Part shown: piece by piece, positions 44,593 through 53,041 of the stretch | How the letters are laid out: each line of letters begins with the position of its first letter | Numbering within the stretch: the stretch's first letter is position 1 | Assembly: GCF_030684675.1 (NCBI RefSeq) | Contig: NZ_JAUXXZ010000043.1 | Location: 1 to 64,000 of the forward strand | Direction: 5' to 3' | DNA length: 64,000 bases | Source of the DNA: Daejeonella sp. | GTDB lineage: Bacteria; Bacteroidota; Bacteroidia; Sphingobacteriales; Sphingobacteriaceae | Notes under the pieces: model-generated | Database searches by the model: none | What the model was told of the DNA's origin: nothing | The model's input: the letters and a program-made list of their open reading frames with translations, nothing else | Position numbers and translations under genes: made by a program

Positions 44593-45410
44593 GATAGCAA
44601 ATCTCCTAAAACTTTGGCAAAACCTTTATTGATCATTTCATGCCCTTCATCCAAATTCAATATTTCGGCTTTTTTTATCTGTGGCAAAAAAGCTTTGCCA
44701 ATACTTAGGGGATATGATTTATCACGCCTCCCAAAAATAAAAATACTCCGGATAGAGTGATTATTTAATGCATAAATGAGTTTTGCTTTATCAGTTGTTA
44801 AAAACCGTAAATAAGTTAAGCTGGCATACAGATTAAACCGCAACTCATGCGTTTCAATTTCTTTTAAAAGAATTCCATGGCCTTCTGAATCTATAAAACG
44901 AGCTCTTTTGCACATATTTAACAGCTTAACCATCGCATCTTTACTCAAAGATACTTTCTCAATAATCTTATTCCCGAATTTACTCTTGCTAAAAAACCGG
45001 ATAATGTTTCCCGGCTTAATGGATGATGGCGCTGCCACGATATATTCATTAATCATTTCGGGAAGCTCTTCAGCGATTGTCGTTGCATAATGGGTACCCA
45101 TAGAATAACCAATTACCGAAAAACGATTGATGTTATGTGCATTACAAAAGTCGAGAATAAGGCAGGCCAATTCTCTTTTTGTTAATCCCGTTTTTACAGT
45201 TTCCAGACTTTGATCTTTCAGTTTGGTGGCTTTATGAAAAAACAGGTCGAAGCCCCAAAAAGTATATTTATTTCCTAGTTCCGGTTCTAATTCCCGAAAC
45301 TGTTTACCATGCATACCAAATCCATGAAAACACAGCATGTGCTCTTCACCTGTTCCATATTTATAATAATGGAGATCAACAAAATCGGATTTATAAAAAT
45401 GTGAGGTCAA
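44589..45410 (-). CDS. Alpha/beta hydrolase
   Basis: A 273-residue serine hydrolase: oxyanion region CFHGFGMHGKQF (about 28-39), nucleophile elbow GYSMG (Ser103), IFGRRDKSYP with a likely acid residue, and the catalytic His in LDEGHEM. There is no signal peptide. Located between acpS and the acyltransferase of the fatty-acid cluster, it may be a thioesterase that releases the acyl chain or an esterase editing the final lipid; sequence alone does not decide. Confidence 0.82.
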   Translation of the reverse strand: MTSHFYKSDFVDLHYYKYGTGEEHMLCFHGFGMHGKQFRELEPELGNKYTFWGFDLFFHKATKLKDQSLETVKTGLTKRELACLILDFCNAHNINRFSVIGYSMGTHYATTIAEELPEMINEYIVAAPSSIKPGNIIRFFSKSKFGNKIIEKVSLSKDAMVKLLNMCKRARFIDSEGHGILLKEIETHELRFNLYASLTYLRFLTTDKAKLIYALNNHSIRSIFIFGRRDKSYPLSIGKAFLPQIKKAEILNLDEGHEMINKGFAKVLGDLLS

Positions 45411-45414
45411 TGGA

Positions 45415-45816
45415 TTAAACTATTGCATTAATTAATGCCAAAGCCCAGGCATACTCTGCATCATGTGATATGGTAAGGCTCAGCTCGAATTTTTTAAGAT
45501 TTTCCGGTAATACCACCGTCGGCATTCCTGCTTTTTTGGCCCTACTAATTTCGATTTTCTTCCATCCCAGAGGTGATGAATCCAATTGTTTAATGGCTTT
45601 ATAAACAGCCTCCTTAGCCGCCCAGGTTGATGCATAACGCTGCAAAGAATCAGAAAAACTCTCGCAGTAAGCTATTTCGGCTGGAGTATAGACCTTGTTT
45701 TTGAAGAGATTACTGAGAGAAAGTTTAAAATTTTCTATATGTACCAAATCATTTCCGACAGCAAATGTGCGCTGTGCAGTTATTTGATTTACAGACATTT
45801 CCAACTCATTCTTCAT
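45415..45816 (-). CDS. AcpS-type 4'-phosphopantetheinyl transferase
   Basis: A 133-residue holo-ACP synthase-like enzyme that attaches phosphopantetheine to the ACP. The metal-binding signatures are FAVGNDLVHIENF (Asp23) and STWAAKEAVYKAI (Glu69 region), with SHDAEYAWALAL at the end. It overlaps the enoyl reductase by 11 bases if the first Met is used; a second Met six codons later is possible. Its position in this operon suggests it is dedicated to the local ACP, whose attachment site is unusual. Confidence 0.87.
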   Translation of the reverse strand: MKNELEMSVNQITAQRTFAVGNDLVHIENFKLSLSNLFKNKVYTPAEIAYCESFSDSLQRYASTWAAKEAVYKAIKQLDSSPLGWKKIEISRAKKAGMPTVVLPENLKKFELSLTISHDAEYAWALALINAIV

Positions 45817-46621
45817 CTATAACAGGTACTGCCATAATGTTAAATCCACCATCGACAAAATGAATATTGCCACTTACTTTTTTTGAAAGATCAGAGAAAT
45901 AGTAAAGGGCGGCATCGCCTACATCACCGGCATCAATATTTCCTAATGGGGCAAGGTATTTTCCTAATTTACGCATTTTGCGCACACCATTGATCCCACC
46001 TGAAGAAGTAGTCATAACCAGACCGGCAGAAATGGCATTTACCCTTACCTGCTTATTGCGAAAGTAGCTTGCCAGGTAGAGCATTATATTTTCAAGAGCT
46101 GCCTTATTGATAGCCATTCCTCCATATTGTGGAATAACTCTGTTGGCCGCATTATAGGTAAGGGTTAAAATGGATGCATTTTTCTGTAACAAACGTTCAG
46201 CTACCCGTGCGATTCTTAACAGAGAATACGCGCTAATATTAAAAGAATCCATCAGGTCTTCGAAAGGGATATCTATGTAAGCAGGGATAGGTTCTTTACT
46301 GCCAAGAAAGTTCGAACACAATACTTTGGTGTTAGCAAAGGCAACACCATGTAAAATGTAATCGATCGGGCCATGAGTATTGTATACCGAATTCAGAAAG
46401 TTGCTGATCTGAGCTTCATCCCTTACATCAACCTGCATTGCAAGTTTGGTATCAAGGCCTAATTTTTCAAGCAGGTAAAGCACCTCATCACGCGTATCTT
46501 CAACATAGCTTAAGGCAATTTTGCAGCCCGATTGATGCAGTTTTACAGCAATATTATAAGCAATGGATTCTTCATTCCTGACCCCAAAAATGGCTGCAAC
46601 CTTACCTGTATTATTTATCAT
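45806..46621 (-). CDS. FabI-like enoyl-acyl carrier protein reductase
   Basis: A 271-residue SDR of the FabI branch. The N-terminal FGVRNEESIAYNIAVKLHQS is the FabI-type cofactor loop, and LTYNAANRVIPQYGGMAINK holds the two FabI tyrosines and the Lys (YxxxxxxK). The C-terminus keeps VSGNIHFVDGGFNIMA. It would reduce trans-2-enoyl-ACP to acyl-ACP. The chain length, the motif spacing and the place among KS, ACP and dehydratase genes make this the reductase of a specialised pathway rather than the housekeeping FabI, though that split is inferred. Confidence 0.87.
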   Translation of the reverse strand: MINNTGKVAAIFGVRNEESIAYNIAVKLHQSGCKIALSYVEDTRDEVLYLLEKLGLDTKLAMQVDVRDEAQISNFLNSVYNTHGPIDYILHGVAFANTKVLCSNFLGSKEPIPAYIDIPFEDLMDSFNISAYSLLRIARVAERLLQKNASILTLTYNAANRVIPQYGGMAINKAALENIMLYLASYFRNKQVRVNAISAGLVMTTSSGGINGVRKMRKLGKYLAPLGNIDAGDVGDAALYYFSDLSKKVSGNIHFVDGGFNIMAVPVIDEE

Positions 46622-47966
46622 ATTTTGACAATTTTAAGGCGCTGTTGGTACCCCCAAACCCGTAATTAAGGCAAACAATGCTATCAATGGGTTTTGAAAA
46701 ACTTTCTTGCGGAAGTAAGTGCCTGTAAGCTGCTAAAGGCTTCATCGGGCCTGTCCATTCCGGATCTTTCTGAAACGTTTCCAATTCAGGGTTGAGGTTT
46801 GGAGAATTTAAGCAGGGCAATACCTTCTGCTCTTTAAGCATCAGTAAGGCAGTTATGAATTCCACCGAACCGGCACCTCCCAGCATGTGTCCAAATTGGG
46901 ATTTTGGAGCAGATATATGATAGCCTTCTTCACCCAATGCATCAACCACACTTAACAATTCAATAGCATCACCTGATGGGGTAGATGTGCCATGCACTTT
47001 TACTACATCGGGTTTTTCATCAGAACCGGCAAGTACTCCTTTCCATAACCTTTGCTGTCCGGCAAATGATGGATAGAACATATCTCCGTCGCCGTCTGAA
47101 TTGTTAAAATATTCGTCAATCACCCCTAAGATATCAGCACCACGGGATACCGCCTGCTCATATTCTTCAAGGGCTACTATACCTGCACCAAATGAGCATA
47201 CAAACCCGTTTCTGGCCATATCAAATGGGCGCGAGCTTTCTTCAGGACTAAAACCCCGGCTTAAGACCATCATTCCATCAAAACCAATAAAGGTTTCAAG
47301 CGATGTGCTTTCTACCCCGCCGGTGATTGCACGGTCTTGAATCCCGTATTTGATTAGTCGATAAGCGTAGCCAATATTACCGAGACCGGTTGCGCAGGCA
47401 GAACTAATGGTTTCGCAGACACCTTTGTTTTTTATCAGAACCGAGACATTGGCTGCTTCGCGGTAGGTCATGGTTCGGTCGACAGTATGACCACCTGAAT
47501 GCCGTGTTTTTCTGCCACTGACGTAAAAATTATGCCAACCGGTTCTTAGAATCAAATTAGCCGAACCGCCAGAGCCGATCACCACACCAGTTCGCTCTGA
47601 CTGGACCAGATCCTTTGACCAGCCAGCCATTTTTATGGCATCCTGTGTTGCAATCATTGTCCAGATGCTGCCTACGTCTGAAGTAGCCAGGTTCGCATCC
47701 GGGATCCGGTTCAATTTATCCACATAGGTTTCCGGATAGATACCTTCAAAAGGATCCCAAATTACCTCCAGATCCATCTCTGGCTCGGTGATAAAACCAG
47801 CTACGGTAGACCTGACCTGCTTCTCATAAGCCATGGTATCATCGAATGTGCGGATCAGGCTCTTGTTAGCAAATAACTTACTGCTAAATTCAGAAAGGTT
47901 CTTGCAGGTGGGGAAAGCTCCCCCCATACCCACTACTGCCACCTTTCTGCCAGGTATATTAACCAC
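46611..47966 (-). CDS. Beta-ketoacyl-ACP synthase (FabF-like)
   Basis: A 451-residue thiolase-fold condensing enzyme with an intact catalytic triad: Cys191 in SSACATGLG, His325 in VHGTSTPSGD and His360 in KSQFGHMLGGAG, with Lys355. The gatekeeper region GFGGTN is at the C-terminus (YGFGGTNSALKL). It elongates acyl-ACP with malonyl-ACP. An insertion around 60-90 (EVIWDPFEGIYPETY) differs from FabF. It overlaps the ACP gene by eight bases. No FabH-type starter enzyme is present, so the primer must come from elsewhere. Confidence 0.92.
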   Translation of the reverse strand: MVNIPGRKVAVVGMGGAFPTCKNLSEFSSKLFANKSLIRTFDDTMAYEKQVRSTVAGFITEPEMDLEVIWDPFEGIYPETYVDKLNRIPDANLATSDVGSIWTMIATQDAIKMAGWSKDLVQSERTGVVIGSGGSANLILRTGWHNFYVSGRKTRHSGGHTVDRTMTYREAANVSVLIKNKGVCETISSACATGLGNIGYAYRLIKYGIQDRAITGGVESTSLETFIGFDGMMVLSRGFSPEESSRPFDMARNGFVCSFGAGIVALEEYEQAVSRGADILGVIDEYFNNSDGDGDMFYPSFAGQQRLWKGVLAGSDEKPDVVKVHGTSTPSGDAIELLSVVDALGEEGYHISAPKSQFGHMLGGAGSVEFITALLMLKEQKVLPCLNSPNLNPELETFQKDPEWTGPMKPLAAYRHLLPQESFSKPIDSIVCLNYGFGGTNSALKLSKYDK

Positions 47967-48219
47967 GTGCTTTTACTTTTAAAATCAGATCAACAACATC
48001 CTTGACAGTTGAGCCTAAATCATCAATATCATCGTCTTCAAATTCAATATCAAACTTTTGCTCGACTTTTGCGACGATAGCGATCATTTGAGATGATGGT
48101 ACATTCATATCAGCTAAAAAATCTGTTTCTTCTGTTACACCTACTAATTTTTCGGGCTCTATCATTCTCACAGTTTTAAGTACCTCTATCAAACCGTCAA
48201 TAATTTCTTGTCTTTCCAT
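47959..48219 (-). CDS. Acyl carrier protein with PSS attachment motif
   Basis: An 86-residue acidic helical carrier protein. The recognition helix reads DMNVPSSQMIAIVAKVEQKF. Aligning with classical ACP places Ser42 at the phosphopantetheine site, with Pro and Ser where Asp and Leu of DSL would be. The acidic helix III follows (FEDDDIDDLGSTV). The unusual site fits a need for its own transferase, present three genes downstream. Gap to the dehydratase gene is six bases. Confidence 0.85.
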   Translation of the reverse strand: MERQEIIDGLIEVLKTVRMIEPEKLVGVTEETDFLADMNVPSSQMIAIVAKVEQKFDIEFEDDDIDDLGSTVKDVVDLILKVKARG

Positions 48220-48225
48220 TAAAAT

Positions 48226-48819
48226 TTACTTTTTGTTTATTGCTCTAAAATATTCTATGTCAATTTCCCGTCCTGTTATATCATAGTAATCAGAAATAAG
48301 TTTAAAATCGGGTGAAAGATCGTATTTGAGTAAACACTCTTCGTTAAAATCTTTAAAATACTCGTCAAGGTCTAATCCCTGGGGGCATCTGTAAATCCTC
48401 CCATCGCAAACCATTTGCTTAAATTTATAAAATGTTATTTTCCCCAGAATAACATAAGTATCGCCCTTTTCAAGTGCGGCCATAAAGTTCACATTACCAA
48501 CGCTGATAAAGCTTGGGACAGATTTTTCTTTCAAATCCTCGGGGGCACAATTATGGTTCTGACAAATCAAAAACATAGATAAAGAAGCAGCGGTAGCCTG
48601 AACAAAGGACTCTATCTGGTCAACTCCTCTGAAAATGTCAAAATGGTCTTCTACATCATAATCAGTAGGGGTATAGCTTGCTACAACACCTATTTTAGGC
48701 GAGTGCCAGTGATATTTATCTACAAGCAGCTTTTTAGGACCGTAGGCAACAAGTATTTCTTTCGGATGTATTGAACACAGGCTTTCTACAAGTACGCCTT
48801 TATCATAATATCCCACCAT
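48226..48819 (-). CDS. FabZ-like hotdog-fold 3-hydroxyacyl-ACP dehydratase
   Basis: A 197-residue protein. VEDHFDIFRGVDQIESFVQA aligns with the FabA/FabZ active helix: His59 and Glu70 are plausible catalytic residues, but the His-Glu spacing (11) is three shorter than in FabZ and the intervening prolines are absent. It is longer than FabZ (about 150). By position between FabG and ACP it should dehydrate the 3-hydroxyacyl intermediate. It could instead be a non-classical thioesterase; the function is inferred mainly from context. It overlaps fabG by 17 bases. Confidence 0.68.
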   Translation of the reverse strand: MVGYYDKGVLVESLCSIHPKEILVAYGPKKLLVDKYHWHSPKIGVVASYTPTDYDVEDHFDIFRGVDQIESFVQATAASLSMFLICQNHNCAPEDLKEKSVPSFISVGNVNFMAALEKGDTYVILGKITFYKFKQMVCDGRIYRCPQGLDLDEYFKDFNEECLLKYDLSPDFKLISDYYDITGREIDIEYFRAINKK

Positions 48820-49525
48820 TTATATTTATGTTAGTTCCGTTAATGTATGATGCCTTATCTGACATCAGAAAAGCAACCACTTCTGCAACCTCATTCACAT
48901 TACCGAAACGGTTTGCAGGAATGGCTTTTAAATATTCTTCTCTGAATTTTTCAGGTACTGAATCTGTCATCTCTGTTTCAATAAAACCCGGGGCTATGCT
49001 TAATATCCTGATGGAGTGTTCTTCGCTTAAAGCCGAAACTTCGCGGGCCAGTGATTTTGACAGTGCTGCCAAACCTGCTTTGGTTGCCGAATAAACTGCC
49101 TGAAAAGCATTTCCGGTTTCACCAACGCATGAACTTACATTGATAATTACCCCGCGTTTATTTAAAAGGAATTGTTTTATCACAGCTTTACAGATCATAA
49201 TTGGGGCTTTCAGATTTACCTGGAGCAGCTTATCTATTTCATTTTCTGGCTGATAAATCAGGGATTTATCAAATGTAATGCCCGCATTATTGATTACCCC
49301 ATACAGGGTATCTCCATGCTCTTTTTTTAGACGTTTACAAAATTCAGTGAGTTCGCCTGGATCGCTGAGATCAGCACAAAGCAGATGATGTTTAGGATCA
49401 AAATTGGTAAAACTCTCCTTACGCGTGGCGTGTAAGATCAATGTATACTCTTTCGATAAGGCGTTTGATATTGCCAGGCCCAAACCCCTGCTTGCTCCGG
49501 TTATCAATATCTTTTGTTCCGGCAT
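48803..49525 (-). CDS. 3-oxoacyl-ACP reductase (FabG-like SDR)
   Basis: A 240-residue classical SDR: cofactor loop LITGASRGLGLAISNAL, GVINNAGITFD, catalytic Ser in NVSSCVG, YSATK for Tyr/Lys, and the C-terminal YINGTNININGG. It reduces 3-ketoacyl-ACP with NADPH. As first gene of the eight-gene operon it sits downstream of a -7 box at 49608 to 49601 on the minus strand. Overlap with the dehydratase gene indicates translational coupling throughout. Confidence 0.9.
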   Translation of the reverse strand: MPEQKILITGASRGLGLAISNALSKEYTLILHATRKESFTNFDPKHHLLCADLSDPGELTEFCKRLKKEHGDTLYGVINNAGITFDKSLIYQPENEIDKLLQVNLKAPIMICKAVIKQFLLNKRGVIINVSSCVGETGNAFQAVYSATKAGLAALSKSLAREVSALSEEHSIRILSIAPGFIETEMTDSVPEKFREEYLKAIPANRFGNVNEVAEVVAFLMSDKASYINGTNININGGIL

Positions 49526-49600
49526 TTTAAGCTAAAGTTTTAATAATAATCTCTTCTTTATGAATGGAAATAGATCCTGATACCTGTAAAAGTATAAAAT

Positions 49601-49608
49601 CAAATATA
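49601..49608 (-). promoter_or_regulatory. -7 box upstream of the fatty-acid cluster
   Basis: TATATTTG on the minus strand matches TAnnTTTG, about 75 bases before the fabG-like start. No TTG at the standard spacing was found. Confidence 0.4.
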
Positions 49609-49657
49609 ATTTTTAAATTAAAGATACACTGCCGGATATAAAAATTAAATTATACTC

Positions 49658-51139
49658 TTATTCACTAAGCCTTCTTAAGCCTTCCTTTGCATGAGTGTCA
49701 ATACCAATTTGATATTCATGATTTTTCATCCCTAGGGCCATATTATAATACTCAGCTGCTTTTTTATTGTCTTTTATGTATTCGTAAATATTACCCGATT
49801 TTAATGCTGAATATGCTGCAAAATAATAGCTTTGATTTTTTCCCAAATTAATTGTACGTTGATAATATAGCAAGGCATCATCAAAATCGTTCATCATATC
49901 ATAGGTTCGCCCAAAACGGTAGTAGAGTTCTAGTTTATCCCTCTGGCTTTTTAAATCATTAACCTGAATTGATTTTAATTGAGCCAGTGCATTATTATAA
50001 CTGCCGCCATCAAAATAGAGTCTTGCTTTCAATAAAATTAGATTAGGCTTAACGTCATTTGCTTCTTTCAAGGCCTGCTTATCCTTTTCATTAATTACCG
50101 AACCTTTGGTTCTCACCAATGTTAAATAATAATTGTATTGCGAAATATTATTTCTTATCAGATAATAAAATGCAAGTCTTAGATACGTATCCTTTATATA
50201 ATTCGTACTCAGGGTCTCATTTGCAAATTTGCTGAGGTATAGGTTCGCATCCGAATCCATGCTGCAAAGTTTAGCATTGCCCATCAGATAGTTCATAAGT
50301 GGCAGGTCGGCGTACTGGCTGCCCTTTGGTGCGGCTTCAATAAATTTAATTGCGGCTTCGGCATGCCCGGTTCTAAAGGCAGTGTACCCTTGTAAATAAG
50401 CTTTAAGGAGGCTTTTATCATTCATGCTATTCAAGAGTGGTGTCACGTAGCTGTAACTGTTCCTGCCCTGAATCACATCTACATGGGTAAAACAGAGCAA
50501 AAACACAACTTCATCATTGTAATAGCTAAACTTACTATTCGCAATCTGCAGTCTGAATCTTTCCAATTGCTTATTCCCTTTTGTAATATTTCCCTCAATA
50601 CCCAAAACACTGGCTATTCCTTTCATATTGGTTGGGATGGCTCCAAAGATCACTTCTATCAACCCCAGACTTTTTTGATTGGGCAAAAAGTCCTTAAACT
50701 TTTCATTATTCTCAGTTAACAGGTCTTTCGCCTTTTTAAAATCATAGGTGGAAGACATGTATTCCCCGAATTTAGCTTTAATCATTCCAGATTGAAGGTA
50801 AATCTCAGCCTGGGCAAACAGATAATAGGGTGAATTTTTATCATTTTTTTTGATTGCATCTATCCTGCCTGATTTCCTGTTCTTAAACTTTTCAAATTCA
50901 ATTTTGTTTTCCGAAGTAAGCAGGAATAAATAATCAATGTAGTTTTCAAGCAAGACCGGAATGCCATTTTGAGGATTATTAATTTTCTCTTCCCGGATGT
51001 ATTTCCGTGCATCATTAAACCGCAAATCAAATATGGCCTGATATGCTGCTGTTGAATTGGAATTGAATACAAAGTTTGCTTTTGCAGCTTGATGGATACC
51101 AAAGAAAAAAAGTAGGGTTATAAAATATTTATAATGCAT
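49658..51139 (-). CDS. Secreted tetratricopeptide-repeat protein
   Basis: An exported helical-repeat protein of about 493 residues. The start is placed at 51139 because MHYKYFITLLFFFGIHQAAKA is a good signal peptide; the longer frame from 51208 adds 23 residues upstream. TPR-like pairs are best seen near the C-terminus (LELYYRFGRTYDMMNDFDDA, LLYYQRTINLG, YNMALGMKNHEY). It lies upstream of the fatty-acid cluster on the same strand, 132 bases apart with a possible promoter between, so linkage is uncertain. The function is not known. Confidence 0.75.
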   Translation of the reverse strand: MHYKYFITLLFFFGIHQAAKANFVFNSNSTAAYQAIFDLRFNDARKYIREEKINNPQNGIPVLLENYIDYLFLLTSENKIEFEKFKNRKSGRIDAIKKNDKNSPYYLFAQAEIYLQSGMIKAKFGEYMSSTYDFKKAKDLLTENNEKFKDFLPNQKSLGLIEVIFGAIPTNMKGIASVLGIEGNITKGNKQLERFRLQIANSKFSYYNDEVVFLLCFTHVDVIQGRNSYSYVTPLLNSMNDKSLLKAYLQGYTAFRTGHAEAAIKFIEAAPKGSQYADLPLMNYLMGNAKLCSMDSDANLYLSKFANETLSTNYIKDTYLRLAFYYLIRNNISQYNYYLTLVRTKGSVINEKDKQALKEANDVKPNLILLKARLYFDGGSYNNALAQLKSIQVNDLKSQRDKLELYYRFGRTYDMMNDFDDALLYYQRTINLGKNQSYYFAAYSALKSGNIYEYIKDNKKAAEYYNMALGMKNHEYQIGIDTHAKEGLRRLSE

Positions 51140-51415
51140 TCCGGGATGATTCGCTTTAAGAATATAAGTATTGATTAATCTTGATTTTGGCTTTTGAAGA
51201 CCCTGCAAATTTAGATTTATTTTCCCAATTGGGTTTATTGTTAAATGATAGGTATTCTCTAGCCTGATGTTAGGAGATTATCTCTTATGTTTTTACTAAT
51301 TGGTATTCAGAATTTTTATTGCAAATCTCGGTCCATAAAATTTCAAACGCAATTGCCTTAGCTCCAGTAGGGTCACTCAGGCTGGTGCGAGCTTGTGGCT
51401 CATACTCAATCAGGA

Positions 51416-52180
51416 TTAGCCGGAATAGGTATCCATAGCCAAAATCTCTTTTTTATAAGCTGAGGGCAGGATCACATTTTTTAACAGTGATTTTAATCGA
51501 ATTATCTGGCTGAGCTTGTACAAATTAAGCATGGGAGTAGAAAGAGGGTTCTTCCCAAGGCCAAGCAGTTCATTTACTTTATCGGGAACAAGCAGTGTTT
51601 GAGCCTGTTTTAAGATCAGGTAACTGAACCGTCCCAGGTGCTTTTTATATTGTTTGTATAGATCTTTGGTGAAAGTCCTATTATGCAGGTTTTCTTTGAT
51701 GGATGAATTTCGCATTTGCAGCCATTGCTGATAGTTGAGGGGCAGATCTTTAACACCCATATGCGATCCCATCCTGTAAAAAACATTAAAAACTTCATCT
51801 TTTTCACTGGCACTTAATTTCTGCTCCAATAACTCAAAAGACCGTATTGAATAATCAATCAGCATGAACAAGACATCCCGATAGGCCCAATCCGGGATGT
51901 TTTTGCCACGGGACTGTTCTACACCCTTGTGGATAGCTGAAATTTTGTCAATGGCCTGCATAGCTTCATCGTATTCAGAAAAAACGATCTGTCGGGCATA
52001 GGCGACGGTGGAGAATAACCTTTTAAGCGGATCGGAAGGAAGCCGACCGGTGAAATAAAGCCAGTCGACCGCTTTATTCAAAGCAAACTCTGCAGAGGCA
52101 CCTGCAAAGATCAGGAGGATGGTATCACCATTCCCCCAAATCCTGCGGACTATCGAATCTTTGCTCACAAAATACTTCAT
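51416..52180 (-). CDS. MpaB-like oxygenase family protein (DUF2236)
   Basis: A 254-residue protein of the DUF2236/MpaB (rubber-oxygenase-like) group. The opening RRIWGNGDTILLIFAGASAE, LKRLFSTVAYARQIVFSEYD and ISAIHKGVE correspond to the conserved glycine loop, Arg and His segments of the family. It is a putative haem-type oxygenase, but the substrate is unknown. It overlaps the DUF2809 gene by four bases (ATGA), so the two are co-expressed. Confidence 0.75.
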   Translation of the reverse strand: MKYFVSKDSIVRRIWGNGDTILLIFAGASAEFALNKAVDWLYFTGRLPSDPLKRLFSTVAYARQIVFSEYDEAMQAIDKISAIHKGVEQSRGKNIPDWAYRDVLFMLIDYSIRSFELLEQKLSASEKDEVFNVFYRMGSHMGVKDLPLNYQQWLQMRNSSIKENLHNRTFTKDLYKQYKKHLGRFSYLILKQAQTLLVPDKVNELLGLGKNPLSTPMLNLYKLSQIIRLKSLLKNVILPSAYKKEILAMDTYSG

Positions 52181-52575
52181 ACTCTTTGATCTTTAAAAGT
52201 CCATTTCACTTGTTTCATCCTTTCAAACCAGAGAATCGCCAGACTACCCGCTGAATAGGCCACGATGTCTATCCATTCAAATGATGTACCTATCAGCGTA
52301 CGCGCTAGTTCAGAATTTCCAAGTCCGATGATCTCAACGAAATTGAGATATTGTAAAATCTCTATCAGGTAAGAAAACAGCAGGACTGCTACGACAGTTA
52401 GTTTCACATCCAGGTTGGCAAAAGTCCTGAGGAAACAATACATTAAAATAACAACCAAAAAATCTCCAAAATAGGGTCTGATAAAGTTATCGCGGACGAA
52501 CAGAGCAATTAGCACTTCAATCAAAAACAGGCCTGATGTCAATCCAAAATATCCTTTGTGAAACCTGTACATCAT
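52177..52575 (-). CDS. DUF2809 (VanZ-like) membrane protein
   Basis: About 132 residues with four predicted membrane helices (LTSGLFLIEVLIALFV, FLVVILMYCFLRTF, VAVLLFSYLIEIL, IVAYSAGSLAILWF). FIRPYFGDFLVVIL is typical of the DUF2809 family. A longer frame begins at 52605, but those ten extra residues are encoded by the terminal inverted repeat of element C, so the native start is taken as the Met pair at 52575/52572. It is coupled to the MpaB-like gene. Function unknown. Confidence 0.72.
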   Translation of the reverse strand: MMYRFHKGYFGLTSGLFLIEVLIALFVRDNFIRPYFGDFLVVILMYCFLRTFANLDVKLTVVAVLLFSYLIEILQYLNFVEIIGLGNSELARTLIGTSFEWIDIVAYSAGSLAILWFERMKQVKWTFKDQRV

Positions 52576-52579
52576 TAAC

Positions 52580-53041
52580 TTAACGTGAGTTCGATATAAA
52601 ATCATGCTGGGGTAAATTTAGATTGACTGATTTTATCTTGTTTTAGAAAGCAGGGTCTGTTTCCCTTCGTTCCTGCTAGTCCCGTGTTCTGCCCTAGTTT
52701 TTTGCAACAGATTTAATAGACATCATGAAATTCAGTATTGCAAAAAAGCTAGAGCTGCCACCCGGGTTTATTTCAAATGGCAAATGGTCCTTTTGCCGGG
52801 CTGCCCGTCCCGATGAAAAACAGCTCCGGGTAAAATAAACCTTGCCGGCGGAGGTATCTTCCGGCTATTCGTAATTTGAAATAGAACGCGATTTCTTGCC
52901 GGAAATACTCCGGAGGAAAGGGCTGAACTAACCTATAACACACAGGTATTGCTTTCCAAAATCAAATTATTTGGCTCCAAAGCCTTATCTGGATAATTAT
53001 AACCCTATATTTTAACCTTCCTTATATCGAACTCAGGTTAA
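52580..53041 (-). mobile_element. Non-coding inverted-repeat element, copy C (MITE-like)
   Basis: A 462-base element bounded by TTAACGTGAGTTCGATA (52580-52596) and TATCGAACTCAGGTTAA (53025-53041). The second is the exact reverse complement of the left end of copy B, and the first differs at one base. The interior matches copy B in reverse orientation. A hairpin has arms GTTTTTTGCAA (52697-52707) and TTGCAAAAAA (52738-52747). One end overlaps the creD stop codon and the other lies five bases before the DUF2809 start. No open frame inside. Confidence 0.78.

Noticed and set aside
43936-49525. Flexirubin or aryl polyene cluster
   Set aside because: Ketosynthase and carrier genes are present, but there is no DarB-like enzyme, ammonia lyase or halogenase, and a FabI-like enoyl reductase argues against a polyene product.
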